Shown here in pieces: positions 48,109 through 60,505 of a stretch of DNA of 64,000 nucleotides; the first letter of the stretch is position 1, and every line of letters starts with the position of its first letter. This stretch comes from Nymphaea colorata. Taxonomy: Eukaryota; Streptophyta; Magnoliopsida; Nymphaeales; Nymphaeaceae. The position numbers were made by a program, and so were the translations under genes. The notes below the pieces were generated by a model that worked only from the letters and a program-made list of their open reading frames with translations, did no database searches and was not told the origin of the DNA. Where the stretch lies: contig NC_045142.1 of NCBI RefSeq assembly GCF_008831285.2, positions 23,931,300 to 23,995,299 of the forward strand, in the 5' to 3' direction.

Positions 48109-49308
48109 AGGTGTGGGTGTTGTGTCGGCAACTGTTATACAGACCAACAAACAAAAAATGCTTACTTTTATATTGATACTTCCGGGTAATTTTTTCTTTT
48201 ACATATTAATGTCTTTTAAAATTTTAAACTTTTGCCATACTTGTGATAATATGATGAGTCCACTCTATCCATGCTTATTTGTGTATGGGAAATAAAAAAT
48301 AACTTGGCATTGATGTCTAGATCAAAATCTTATGCCACGATCAACATGAAACCCTTCATAACATTTGATATAGATATTGAATATTGGATATGTGGATCAA
48401 ATTTCATGGTACAGTCGATTTGAACCTTTCACTTTCAGCATTTTTCATATCTGATATAGACATATAGGTGACCATAAGCTGCGAAGAGACTGAAGCCTTC
48501 TTCCCCGTTCTAGGGTTCCAGGGTTGATTTAGGATTTGGGTGGACCAGTAATAGACCTGTTAACTAATGTGTCATACTACTACCATTTGAAGTTTAGAGG
48601 AGTAGCGGTCACATTAATAGAAATGACGACCATTGATCAGACTCTAGCTGACCAATTATGCTGCACTCCTATAGGCATACCTGATATAGATATTCAAGTT
48701 TTGTTATTCATTTAATATATATATATATATGTGTGTGTGTGCGTAGAGATAGAGAGAGAGAGAGAAATATGCCATCTTCAAGTCTTCAAAATGGAAAGTC
48801 AAGAGAATGGTGGTCTATAATGTTACGTGCCCTCTGCAATATTTTCAAACATTTGAACCTCTCCTTAGTTGAATCTTCCTTTTATTTCACTTTTTTGACT
48901 TCTTTAATTTGTGAAGAAAGAAGAAAAAAGGTCTCTCTCCTCTTTCTCAGTTGCCCAGTAGCCAAAATCACATGCTATGTCTTGTGTAACTTTTCTAAGG
49001 GACCACGTTGTTTTCATCATTGGTAAACAAAAGTGATTCCCCAAAAGAATGTTGATGTTGAAAAACTACAGTGAGAAAATGTGGCCGGATTTTCCTATGA
49101 AAATGACACGACCTATGGAAAATGAGTTCTCATTGAATTGGGTTCTTACATGTTTCCTCGATCCAGTGTTTGTGCAAACCCGTACAAAATTTTATTTTAT
49201 TGTAAATAAATTGTCTATTGTGGTAAAAATATTCAAATAACAAAGAAGCAGGTATACCCCTCTTACCTTTTGTACATTTGAGCAAATTGGGATTAGATGG
49301 TAGGTGAG

Positions 49309-49723
49309 AGCGATGCCAACGAATTGGATTCGGATCAGATATATCCTTAATCATATCTGCTTTTTCGAATATTTACATATTCGGATTCAAATTCGAATAA
49401 AGAAAATTCATATCCGAAATCCGATTTTACAATTTGAATTCGGTTTTATATTTATAGCCGAATTCGAATCCGAATTTTGATCCGGATTTTGCCTATTTCA
49501 AAATTTAATAGCATTAGATACAAGATATTTGTCTAAAAATGAATTCGATCCGAATCCGATCGGATATTTATTTATATCCGAATCCGGATTTCGATCGGAT
49601 GTCATTTACTAAATCCTAATCCGATCCGATTTCTTAACCGGATATTAATTTTTTTTTCATATCTGATTTTTTCAGATCGGTTCGGTTGGATATCTGATTC
49701 AAATCGGATATATTGACATCGCT
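49309..49723. mobile_element. 415-bp TIR element rich in ATCCGAATCCG words
   Basis: The left end AGCGATGCCAA and right end (reverse complement AGCGATGTCAA) differ by one base. The interior consists of overlapping CCGAAT, ATCCGA and CGGATA words with local palindromic character. It has no coding capacity. The family also accounts for 46036-46590. Confidence 0.55.
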
Positions 49724-50683
49724 AAATTGAAGCTACATTTCCTTCCTTCTGCCCTCAAGATCCAGGGCTAATTCAGGACTTAAGTAATCATATAATACAC
49801 CTTTCAACTTTGAGTGTATCGCATTATTTGCAAATCAGATAAATAACACCAATGAGAATCAAATTGAAAGTGCATAGTTTGAAGGCCAACAAACTATGTT
49901 ATACCCTTCTCGATGACAAGCATGGATTAGATTGGTCTTTAGAAAGTCAAATCAAACTCTTAAAGATATATATAACTTTGTTCTAATGCTATGTTCGTTT
50001 ATATGTCTATGCTTCTTTTGAGCTTTTCATTGTAAGGGTAATTTGGTAATTGAGGAAAACATATATTTTTAGAGAATTTAAGGTTAAGCATAAACCTACC
50101 AATTTATGTCAAATAAAATAATAATTAGAACATTCAACTCTTAGGGCCTGTTTGATGGGCGGGTGAAATTTAACGCGGTAATTTTATCATGGTAAATTTT
50201 TCTAGAAAAATTTAGTGGATGAAATTTCACCCTCTTCCAAAACGAGGCCCTGTTTGATTGTCGGGTGAAATTTAACGTGGTAAATTTAACCCTGTTTGAT
50301 GAACATGAAAAATTTAACGTGGTAAATTTAACCCTGTTTGATGCACAGGAAAAATTTAACCTGCAAAATGATGCACCACCAAACGAGAAAGATCATCACC
50401 TCATGGAACCACCACCAAGCCAAAACCAACAAACAAAAAATGGACTGCAGAACCCATATATTTCTTCATGAATCATGCCAAAACAAATCACCATACAACC
50501 AGTTCATTAAAGAGACGACCATTCACATGATATATGTAACAAAAAGCAAATTGGCAATACATGAAAGCAGACGCCTCCTTTAGCCACTTCATTTTCAGGT
50601 CGGCAATACATAAAAGTAAATGCCTCTAGCCACTTCATTGAGAATAAAAGTAAGTGAATGTGCAGCTGTTCACTCTCAGTTCA

Positions 50684-50963
50684 GTGGCCACAAACATGAG
50701 CTACCAGGAAGCTGCTCTGCTGAGACTGTGGGGTTACTGCACTCCAAGCCTTTGCAGAAGCAGAGATGATCTATACTTCTATTTGGCTTTTCTAGTACAT
50801 ACTTTGTATTCTTGATCGCTTTTTCGATGTTGAAATCATCCAAATCTAATATTTCTCATGATTGATAATCATTGGAGGTTGTTGGTGTGAACGCCAGTGA
50901 CTCAGAAAACTGTAAGTTACTGTTCAGAATACCTAGGCCAGGCTCTTCATTGAAGGCAATAAA
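50684..50963 (-). pseudogene. possible captured coding fragment inside the Harbinger-type element
   Basis: One frame reads FIAFNEEPGLGILNSNLQFS, then SLAFTPTTSNDYQS, a stop, and then LDLDDFNIEKAIKNTKYVLE and SIDHLCFCKGLECSNPTVSA, ending at a stop near 50684. The amino-acid composition is protein-like and unlike a random AT-rich frame. The in-frame stop could be removed by splicing or mean that the piece is dead. I do not recognise the donor family. Confidence 0.4.
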
Positions 50964-51011
50964 AAAAAAAAACAAAAAAAAAAAAAAAAAAAAAAAAAAT
51001 CATTGAGCAAA

Positions 51012-51174
51012 CCTGAGGCAGATCTCATAATTTCTATAAATTAAGAAGATGCAACGATACATAACTGTAACATGATATTTTCAGAAACTAGTATGAAGCA
51101 AAAAAAAAAAAAAACTATCTGACAAACTGAGGCAGATCTCATAATTTCTATAAATTAAGAAGATGCAACGATCC
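51012..51174. repeat. 46-bp direct repeat pair inside the Harbinger-type element
   Basis: About 46 bases starting CTGAGGCAGATCTCATAATT occur at 51012-51058 and again at 51128-51174, nearly identical. Other short duplications nearby (GAATAATGCACTCAACT at about 51249 and 51325; AAAAAAAATTTGGGCGTT at about 51639 and 51746) show repeated local duplication. Confidence 0.8.
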
Positions 51175-51793
51175 CAGTTGTCCACCGTTGTGGCATTTCC
51201 CAGTAGACAGGAAGAAAGGGAAAAAAAATGGTACGCTTGCATAAAAATGAATAATGCACTCAACTGGGAGAAACAATACGTCAAAAATAATGAAGAAAGG
51301 GTTGTTGCAGAAACGAGGAAATAATGAATAATGCACTCAACTTGGGAATGTAAAACTGCTTCTAAGATGCAACGATACATAAAATCAGAACTGATCTAAT
51401 ATGCAGAGATTAAACGAATGGATTGAGCAAGGAAAACGTAATCCCAATAATGAGCAAGGAAAACGTAAATGAACAATGACCGCTGCACATAATCCCGAAT
51501 ACCCTACTAAGAAAATCAAAACGCAAATCCCCAACTCCAAAGAGGAGAAAAATCAGACAACGAGAGCGAGAGAAACAGGGAGACAACTAAAGCAAGAGAG
51601 ACGGGGAGACAACGAGGAGCAAGAGAAGAGAGACAGGGAAAAAAAATTTGGGCGTTCCTTGGGCGGAACGACGATGTGGTGTTGACGAACCTCCAAATAT
51701 ATCGCAAGAGAGAAAGGGAGAAAACGAGAGCAAAAGAGACAGAGAAAAAAAATTTGGGCGTTTCTTGAGCAGAGGGAGACAACGAAATCTTAC

Positions 51794-51975
51794 TTGGCGG
51801 TGACTGTGGGTTGGCGAAACGGTGGAGGAGCGGAGCAGTGACGGCGGAGCGGCGATGTTGCCAGCGGAGATGGCGGAGGAGCAACGATGAGAGGGGCGAC
51901 GCCTCTGGTGCGACGGTGAGAAGGCAAGAATGCGAGGGAGAAGAAGCTGCGAAGGGAGGACGTTTGTGAAAGCAT
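51794..51975 (-). CDS. transit-peptide-like first exon inside the Harbinger-type element
   Basis: An ATG at 51975 opens 60 codons beginning MLSQTSSLRSFFSLAFLPSH, with more Arg, Ser, Pro and Ala following and PPFRQPTVTAK at the end. The exon closes at a consensus donor (CCAA followed by GTAAGA). The composition fits a mitochondrial or plastid transit peptide, and the segment is GC-rich in an AT-rich neighbourhood. It looks like a captured first exon. Whether it is transcribed is unknown. Confidence 0.4.
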
Positions 51976-51979
51976 TGTC

Positions 51980-52056
51980 GAGCGGGTGAAATTTCACCCG
52001 CTCGAAAGTCCGAGCTGCGAGCTCGGACTTTTGAGCGGGTGAAATTTCACCCGCTC
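51980..52056. repeat. 77-bp nested perfect palindrome
   Basis: A perfect 24-bp palindrome (51980-52003, centre GAAATTTC) is repeated exactly at 52033-52056. Between them is a hairpin with arms AAAGTCCGAGCT and AGCTCGGACTTT and a 3-base loop. The whole unit is self-complementary. It sits 110 bases inside the right end of the Harbinger-type element and may be a head-to-head joint of two element ends. Confidence 0.9.
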
Positions 52057-53710
52057 CTTTTTACATTAAACGGGTGAAAAATCACCCTGTTTGATGGTTG
52101 TTTTGTCGGGCGGGTGAACAAATTTTTACCGCTCCATCGACTTTTTCTCGCCCATCAAACGGGGCCTTAGCCTCCTTTAACCTAAACATCTTATGTCAAC
52201 TATGCACCACGTGCCTCATTAACTAAAGTTTATTGGCTAGATGACAAGATTTTTATAAATTGTTTGATAAGAAAAACATTAAATTTTCTGAATATATGTA
52301 AACAAAATTTATGATCCAAGGAACATTGTGTTTGTTAGAGAAAACATTATATGGTTATAAAATGTTGTTTAGCAAATGCTATACTTAATATCACATTTTC
52401 TAAAACAAAAAATCTATTGTCTTTCAAATACTTGCCAGAACATGTGTTCCAATAACACAATGACATATGCATCAAGCGCCTTACCAGTATAAAAGTTGTC
52501 AATTCTTTCTCTCTCTTATTTCAAAGCCGAAGTATTCCAGTAGTATTGAGCCCCATGAAAGTATAAAAGGGCAGTTTAGAGATAGAAAGAGAGAGAGAGA
52601 GTCACTTGTGAATCAAACTTACAAACTAAGCACCCCATATCTTAGAATAGACTGTCTCAAACTCACTTGAGACCTAATATACGAGGCAAACAAAGACAAT
52701 CTTATGGTCTACTTGGCATTAGGAACACAATGTGAGTGTTACATAAATCTGTCCTTAAATTAGGGTACCGTTCTAATGTCAAGAGACCATTTAAATTTTT
52801 TAAATGTACTTTAAAAAAAATTGCCATAATAACATAAATATCAACTGAAAGATAAATTTGTAGAATATTTTATAGGAGCTTTCGTTTTCATTGAATTTTT
52901 TAAGGACCTTATGGCATAATTATTTCCACTATAAAAACAATTCATGCTATTATTAAAAGATGAGTCACAATAGTCACTAAATAAAGGTTAAAGATCTAGT
53001 TGAAGTAATTATTACACGTCTCTATTTCGATTCTCAGGATATTCATTTATCCTTTATGATGGTGGGACACCATACTTAAGTCGGGATGTACCGTTGTCAT
53101 TACTTTATCAATGCCAACACAACCCAAAACCATGGAGATAAAGTAGAATTTAAGTTACTTTTAATAGCCGTGGAATTTAAGTGTGTTTTGAGAGATCCTC
53201 TGTATTTTAAATTTATGTTGAAAGCCATTGATTTAAATTCGACCTTAAATCCATGAATTTACGATCTTAAGCCTCTCAGATCACCGCGGATCTCTCAGAT
53301 GTGCAGTGAAACAAATGCACCTTATAATAATGACACATCGCAGATCTTTTCATAAACTTTGTTGCTACTATTTATATACTCGTTTTATATTAATTAATTT
53401 AAGCAGATCCACTTTTTCTTTTAGCATGTCTCTTATGTTTTGTTTAAAAAATAAGAAGTTTTAATTTCAACGATAAAAAAAAAGTTTTGTTGGAATTCGT
53501 TTGGTTGCAGCATATTTATTTCTTAAGACAGAAAACTGGATTTCCACCGATTTCGATTATAAAATGGAAGAATCCAAGGTTATTTTGCATAATCAATGCT
53601 TAATGATCAGAACCGTTCATCACCAAAATCAACGGTCCAAATTTAATAATGAGAAGTATTTCAGTTTATATTCTCGTTAACTGAGAACAAAGTCTCTTCA
53701 CTCACTCTGC

Positions 53711-53718
53711 TATATAAG
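53711..53718 (+). promoter_or_regulatory. TATA box of ALDH22A1
   Basis: TATATAAG lies about 180 bases before the ALDH22A1 start codon. Transcription would be expected to begin near 53740-53750. The leader then carries a (GAA)n tract at about 53803-53860. Confidence 0.6.
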
Positions 53719-53802
53719 GGAACTACGTCTCATCCCACACGGGCACATACTCTTCTCTGTCTCTCGGAGTGTCAGAGGGAGGAAGTGGGAGAGAGAGAGC
53801 TA

Positions 53803-53860
53803 TCAAGAAGAAGAAGAAGAAGAAGAAGAAGAGGGAGACAAAGAAGAAGAAGAGGAAGAA
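53803..53860 (+). repeat. (GAA)n repeat in the ALDH22A1 5' leader
   Basis: Tandem AAG/GAA triplets, interrupted by GGGAGACAAA, lie between the TATA box and the start codon. GA-rich leaders of this kind are common in plant housekeeping genes. Confidence 0.85.
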
Positions 53861-53891
53861 ATTAGGGTTTCAAAGGAGCCGGATTCGGATA

Positions 53892-55293
53892 ATGGAGCTG
53901 TGGTGGCTGCTGCTGGTTCTGGGCGTCTCCTTCGCGCTCTGCCGCTTCCTGCTCATGCTCATTCCGCCCAACGTCCCCTCCATCTACGTCGACGCCTCCG
54001 ATGGTGATCCGCTTCCTCCCTGCAGCTCCATTGCCCTAATTTTTCTTTCTCTGCCCCTGCTTTGCTTGTTCATTCTCTGTTAGAGGTTTTCGTTTGGTTG
54101 CTAATTCTTGTTTCTTGACGGCAGTGTTGGATGACGGGAATCATCCCATGGAGGACACTTTCATTTACGTGAGTTTTCTGCCTTCATGATTGAGGTTTTG
54201 GGTTTCGGTCTGGTAATGTGATTTTGAGGGTTCTTTTTTGCCAGTGGCGGATTCTTATACCTTTTCTAGATGAGTGAAGGATAAGTGTGCGTGATTCTTA
54301 GTTGGTGTTATTATGGCTCTGGTGCCAGTTAGTCGTGGAGTGTGTGCTTCTTCGGTTAAGTGCAGCACCTTGGAGTCGGTAAATGCATGCTTTTTTAGAA
54401 GATTTTGTTTTTCCCTTTTTTGCACAATGTAGGTTGCTTGTTGTGATTTTTTTTTTTTTGGTGTGAGGAGGATGCGTTTGAGGCTAGTTTATATGCATTT
54501 CGAAGAAGTCAATATATTGTTTATATGCTGTAATCGTCGTGGCGAAGTTGTTGAATGCTTGAGATTTGGGTATAATTTGATGCATGCAACGTTTTTGGGG
54601 TTGGTGTGGGTTCTTGATGGAAAAGTTTGTTCTTTGTGTTCTGTCACTATTTTCATTTTCCTAGTAGAATTTGCATGTGATTATGAAACTAATCCTATCA
54701 TGTTATTTATATTTCCCTAACTATTTATGGCGGGGATCTCAAAGTTTATGTTGGTTGGCCGGCAAAACGAATTATGTTATAGCGTTGATCAGGTCACTTG
54801 ACCTTATAGGCAAAACATGAAAAGTTCGGTCTAAATGATCCAAGTTACATCTGTTTTCTTATCCAACTTCTTGCTGCATATTCTCAATCTTATGTGTTTG
54901 CCTCGTGCTTCAAGAGTAGTGACCGGGATTCTAGGCGAGTTATCATTTTGGAGCACTTTAAGTTCATTATTTTTTTTTTTTTTTGTATTAGGAGGAAGAG
55001 ATGGAGGTGTTTGAACCATTATGGTTTTTTGATATAATATATTACACTTCTGATCTGGCCCCTTAATTTTCATGCAGATCCCAAGCAAAGGGAAGGCTGC
55101 TCAGGCAGACAAAGTTCAATGCTATGAACCTGCAACAATGAAGTATCTGGGATATTTCCCTGCACTGACGGCTGAGGAGGTTTCGCATTTCTTATGGAAG
55201 TTTATGGATTTGTTGACTCAATTTTTGATTTTGGATGTCTCTGCTTGTATTGTCCGGTCAAAATATTTGCATTTGTGATTTTTAGGCAGCAAC

Positions 55294-55324
<31 letters not shown>

Positions 55325-57126
55325 TATATATATATATACATATATATAAGTGGTGGTACTGGTAGTTTTAAGTCATTGATTCCTAGTGGATGCCTCTGAA
55401 TCAGTTGCAGATGCCTCCTTCCATTTTATTCTGAGGACAGAGATTAAATTGAATCTCAGAATTTTCAGGGCTCAAGTGGAATCAGGGGAGGTGAAATGGA
55501 AGGTTTGCAGTGGTTCTACAAATTGTTGAGCTCTAGTTTCCTCTTATATATGTATAGTTAGTAAGACTGAGATGGTGGAAAAAAAAAAAGAAATTACAGC
55601 AACTGCAAGTCACATTCTCACACATGATTGTTTCCATTAACTCACGTTTGAGTATGAAATTTGAAAGCACTTTCTGACCAATTTTGCCTGTCTTTTGTGA
55701 CAACTCAGTTTCCATGATTGAGCTCTTTTTCCCAATATTGAAAATGAGATTTAGTCCAACTTATGTGTGAAAATAAAAGCTCAGCTTATTGTTGCTTGTT
55801 TCTGTGGAAGTTTACCTCTGGTTCAGCTGGTTAGTTTAACCCGTATTTGGCTTTGGCTAGGTGAAAGAGCATGTCGACCAGGCAAGGAAGGCACAGAAGG
55901 TGTGGGCAAAAAGCAGCTTCAAGCAAAGGCGCCTGTTTCTACGAATTCTTCTTAAATACATTATTGAACATCAAGAGCTTATATGCGAGTAAGAACTAGA
56001 CCTTTTAACACCCAGAAGCTCATAATGTTGATTTGTAATTGGTAACCTGTGAAGTTTTTCTCATTTTCTTCATATCTTGTGAAAAAAAAAGGTATTTTAT
56101 CATGTCTGGGTAACCTGTTTTCTCTGGCTCCAGTATTAGGGTACAGGTTATCGTCCTAATTATGAGATGCAAATTTGTCTTTGAAGAGTAATAGTTCATC
56201 TACATGTTTAATCCTCTATAACATTGCCTTTTATGCCACATTGACAGGTTCTTTTGTAATAGCACCATATTTATGCCTGTTTGTGTTTTATACTGAACAG
56301 AACCTCTTCTCGGGACACTGGAAAGACTATGGTTGATGCCTCTTTGGGAGAAATAATGACAACATGCGAGAAGATAACTTGGCTTCTGGCTGAGGGTGAG
56401 CGGTGGCTAAAGCCTGAATATAGGTTTGTATTTGGAAACTGTATTTACTTTTTCCAGTTGTTACTTCACAACCTTTCTTGAGATTAGGTCTGCATATTGT
56501 GGTTGCCATCCCAGTTTAATCTTTTTGCCATCAGACTCATCTTAATAATTGAATATATCATCTATTTTTTTTCCTTGAAATTTGTGAAAACACAAAAGAA
56601 TTTAAAGTCCTTCTGAGAACAAGTGTTTTCAGTATGTTCCCTGATATGTTACTGGGATGCCATAACTTCCCTTGTGTCTCATTGTATGCCCTCATGAAAA
56701 ATACACTGTAATGTCCTGTTTGTTGTCATCAACACATATGACCTAGCACATGAATATACAAATATTGATTCAAAAGCAACTCTTCCGGAGCAGTACACGA
56801 CTCAGGTGTACATAAACACGACCATGCAGGGAATCCAGAAACGAAAGAAAAAAAGTCGCCATTACTTGATAACGATTGGATCCTGTTGGGGAATATTAAG
56901 GTCATTTCATATTTGGAGAAAATCATGTTTAGCTTGTGAAGTTGACTGTATAGTGCAATTGTTTCTGACTGGAAGATGTTGCACAAAAAGTTTATGTTGA
57001 TACAAAGAAGTGATGTATTTAGCATATATTTTTCAACCCATCCGATTTTGGCGTCCTTATTGGGTGTTTTGTAAGTTCATGGTGTTAGGAAAACCAAGAG
57101 CAAAAGCTGCTTTCTGTTTTAAATTC

Positions 57127-57167
<41 letters not shown>

Positions 57168-57194
57168 GTATATATATATATATGTATATATATG

Positions 57195-57250
<56 letters not shown>

Positions 57251-59033
57251 TATGTATATATTCCTTGCTTGCAATCATATCGACCTCCGCATGCGTTAGC
57301 TTTAATTCTTGTGATCTAGTGACAGGAAAAAATCCTGACATTTTTCTGCTGTTTTATAACATTGTTGACTTTGAGTTTTCCCCATCCAGATCTTCTGGGA
57401 GATCAATGCTTCATAAGGTATCAAGAGTGGAATTCCATCCCCTTGGTGTTGTTGGTGCAATTGTTTCTTGGAACTACCCATTTCACAACATCTTCAATCC
57501 CATGCTAGCTGCAGTATTTGCTGGGAACGGCATTGTGATAAAGGTATGTACAAAGGAATTTTATGTTTTGAGAGTATGCCTGTCTGTTTGTCATAACTGA
57601 TGGAACATTCGTCTTCGAGGAACTAATGAGGGAAGACCTTGGTCAAAATTTCCCATTAGTGTGCGTTCTCACGGCTTCTCCTTCTTTGGATCTCTCAATC
57701 TTGATCTCAATGTTGGTTGAGCCATCATCTGGTTATGACTACCTACCTGTAAATGAAGGTGTCAGAGCATGCTAGCTGGTCGGGATGTTTCTATCTCCGT
57801 ATTATTCAGGCAGCCCTAACTGCTGTAGGGGCACCCGAGCATCTGGTGCACGTGATAACAGGGTATGCATGAGATCTTTTCCACTATTTTCGAAGGGCAG
57901 TAATTTAGGTTCAAATATTTTTTTTTTCTTTTCCAGGTTTTCTGAAACTGGGGAAGCACTTGTATCATCTGTTGACAAGGTCATTTTTGTTGGATCACCA
58001 GGTGTGGGAAAGATGGTATGCCTTGCTGGACTCTTCTGATCATCTGTTCAAGTTCCCTAAGAGAAAATATATCACATCCATTTGTAGCTAGACATGGTTT
58101 TGTTTTGATTTTTTTGTTTTTAAATCCAAACCTTTTCTCTAGCAGTTTAGTTTCTCCTGCTGCCTTTGTTTATCATTACATGACAAACGATAATCTGCTC
58201 TTGCGGCAGATTATGAAGAATGCTGCAAACAATTTAACACCAGTTACACTTGAGCTTGGTGGGAAGGATGCATTCATAGTATGTGATGATGTAGATGTGC
58301 CTCATGTAAGTAGTTCCTATCCATGAATAGATTTAAGAGTAAATTATACATTGTTTCAAACTTGTCTGTCTTCATGGTTTGAATGAAATAACGGTTTTTA
58401 ACTCAAGAATTTGTCTAATCCATTATGATTTATCAATTAGGTTGCACAAATTGCAGTTAGGGCTGCACTTCAATCAAGTGGGCAGAACTGTGCTGGTGCA
58501 GAGAGATTCTATGTTCATGAGAATGTTTATTCTGATTTTGTTGCTCAAGTTGCCAAGATCGTCAAATCTGTTCGAGTTGTAAGTATATTTACCTTTACTG
58601 TTGTGTTATAGTATAGAATGCTTCATGTTTTCACGTGCTCTTTGCACAGAATTTCTAGAAATTCTTGATAATCCTATTGTGACAGCAGCCTAAATGCTCC
58701 AAGATATGCTGCACCAATACTGAGATAATCAGTGAAAAAGCAATTCAGGACTTTATGTGCAATTTATTATAAAATTGTGGTTTCTGGATTTGATGTCAAA
58801 AAACTGGGAAAATCATAAGTTATCAGTGTCCTAGAAATATGCCATTCTCAGATGCTCACACCACAATTCGATTCGATGGGCTATTTGTTACAAATGTTTT
58901 CCCAATTATCGGATTATATGAACATGAATGAATAAAATGGCTATATTTCGGAGCACAATAACATTGGTTTGAGGGAAAGGACATCAGCATTTTGTCCAGT
59001 GCCTCTTGTAGAACTTTCTAGTTGCTTGGATGG

Positions 59034-59066
<33 letters not shown>

Positions 59067-60505
59067 GTTTGACATAAGTAATCCTTGATAGTTTTGAGTC
59101 AAAAGAAAATATTTGCTCCCACTAATGGCTAGAATCACCTACAAACAACGTCTTCATATATTTTGATCACCCATCATGAAACTCAGTTTCTATGTACAGT
59201 AGATCACTCAGCATTTTTCCAAGTTCTTGACAACCACTTGTGGATGAGAGCATTAATAAGTCCTTAAAACTCAGTGGTGTTAAATATGCTTTCATACTAA
59301 ACGTTTACCTGATAGCTTATCTATGTGTTTAATGATATTATTTTTGCTGGCATAAAAGTTGCTCACCCTTTTGCAGGGTCCACCGCTAACCGGTAGGCAT
59401 GACATGGGTGCCATATGCATGCCTGAACATACTGATAGGCTCCAAAGCCTCGTCAAGGATGCCTTAGACAAGGGGGCTGAGATTGTTGTGAGAGGAAACT
59501 TCGGCAACCTGGGGGAGGAGGTGGTTGGCCAGTTCTTTCCACCTACCGTCATGATCAATGTTAACGATACCATGAAGCTAATGCAAGAAGAGGTGCACAA
59601 TGATTTTGGTATTAATCTTGTAGTTTTTAAATGCCATGCTGTAAAAGCAGTGATTTTGAGCTGTTCCCATGCTGCAGACATTTGGGCCTATTATTCCGGT
59701 TGTGAAATTCAGCTCTGATGAGGAAGTTATAACAATGGCAAACGATTCAAACTTCGGACTTGGATGTGCCGTCTTCTCGGGAAGCCAACGCAGAGCGAGA
59801 GCGATTGGTTCTCAACTACACTGTGGTGTTGCTGCAATCAATGACTTTGCATCTAATTATATGTGTCAGGTATTTCTCATAAAAACTTAACTTACGCACC
59901 TATTATTCAAGTTTCAACCCAAAACAAGTCCTCAATAATCAACGTGTTCTTCCTGGTTGATTTCTTGCTAGTTCATGCAAGTGTAAATTTTGAAAAAATG
60001 GTTGCAGTTTCGAGTGAATGAAGATGGTAAACTAAGATTTTTCATATGGTTCTTGAAATTTGAAAATTGTCATATTACCTTGGCACGTGATGCTTATATA
60101 TTAGGCATTTGGCTGTTGCAGTCTCTCCCATTTGGAGGTGTGAAAGACAGTGGTTTTGGACGATTTGCTGGTGTGGAAGGGTTACGAGCATGCTGCCTTG
60201 TGAAATCCGTTGTTGAGGATAGGTTTTGGCCGTTCATCAAAACTGTCATACCAAAGCCATTGCAGGTATGCATATGAAAATAAAACAATCGATTTAGGTG
60301 CTATTTACCTCTAATTTGATGCGGACCGTGGTGCTTTTACGTTTTGTGCTAGTATCCTGTGGCCGAGAATGGCTTTGAATTTCAAGAGTCGCTTGTTGGA
60401 GCTCTCTATGGCTTGAGCATATGGGATCGCCTTCATGGGATAATCAACACTTTGAAGCTTCTTTCAGACCAAAATACTGCAGGGGCAGCGGGACGTGGTC
60501 ATTAA
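53892..60505 (+). CDS. ALDH22A1: aldehyde dehydrogenase family 22 member A1
   Basis: NAD(P)-dependent aldehyde dehydrogenase of the plant-specific family 22, probably secretory-pathway or membrane associated. Exons: 53892-54003, 54125-54168, 55078-55179, 55861-55988, 56301-56423, 57390-57543, 57759-57862, 57937-58015, 58210-58305, 58441-58578, 59377-59592, 59678-59869, 60122-60265, 60353-60505. They total 1785 bases and 594 residues, matching the family length. A hydrophobic N-terminal helix ([19 protein letters not shown]) precedes the core. [20 protein letters not shown], the nucleotide-binding GSPGVGK (275-281), LELGGKDA with general base E297 and [12 protein letters not shown] with nucleophile C331 are all present. 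ETFGPIIPV and [17 protein letters not shown] follow. No key residue is missing. Its natural substrate is not established; the family is linked to stress tolerance in maize. Confidence 0.95.
55292..55350. repeat. (TA)n-rich tract in ALDH22A1 intron 3
   Basis: Interrupted TA runs lie in the third intron and have no effect on the splice sites. Confidence 0.9.
57131..57255. repeat. (TA)n/(TG) tract in ALDH22A1 intron 5
   Basis: About 125 bases of alternating TA with regularly placed TG dinucleotides (TATATGTATATA units) end in a CA run. The tract is open in both directions as Ile-Tyr repeats, which are not protein. Confidence 0.95.
59034..59064. repeat. (TA)n microsatellite in ALDH22A1 intron 10
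   Basis: A TA run of about 30 bases. Confidence 0.9.

Larger units (their letters stand above)
50144..52166. mobile_element. 2.0-kb PIF/Harbinger-type non-autonomous element carrying gene-like segments
   Basis: The left end GGGCCTGTTTGATGGGCG and right end (reverse complement GGCCCCGTTTGATGGGCG) match at 16 of 18 positions. They are flanked by TTA on both sides (50141-50143 and 52167-52169), the target duplication of PIF/Harbinger and Tourist elements. No transposase is seen. Subterminal repeats of GTGAAATTTAACGTGG and CCCTGTTTGATG occur at 50259-50345, and a 77-bp nested palindrome lies at 51980-52056. Between them lie non-repetitive segments that look like captured host sequence on the minus strand. 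The A-rich tracts at 50961-51000 and 51099-51114 may mark internal joints. Confidence 0.75.
45750..53700. other. 8-kb transposon-rich intergenic spacer
   Basis: I see no supportable host gene. The spacer is built from small TIR elements (46036-46590, 47296-47478, 47925-48108, 49309-49723), the gene-carrying Harbinger-type element at 50144-52166, and AT-rich filler between them. A short open frame at 48733-49026 has no family resemblance. Confidence 0.5.

Noticed and set aside
53769-53891. Upstream extension of ALDH22A1 with a poly-lysine stretch
   Set aside because: It has no ATG, it is the GAA-repeat leader, and the family N-terminal hydrophobic helix begins exactly at the ATG at 53892.
57057-57341. 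Ile-Tyr repeat open frames on both strands in ALDH22A1 intron 5
   Set aside because: These are translations of a TA/TG microsatellite.
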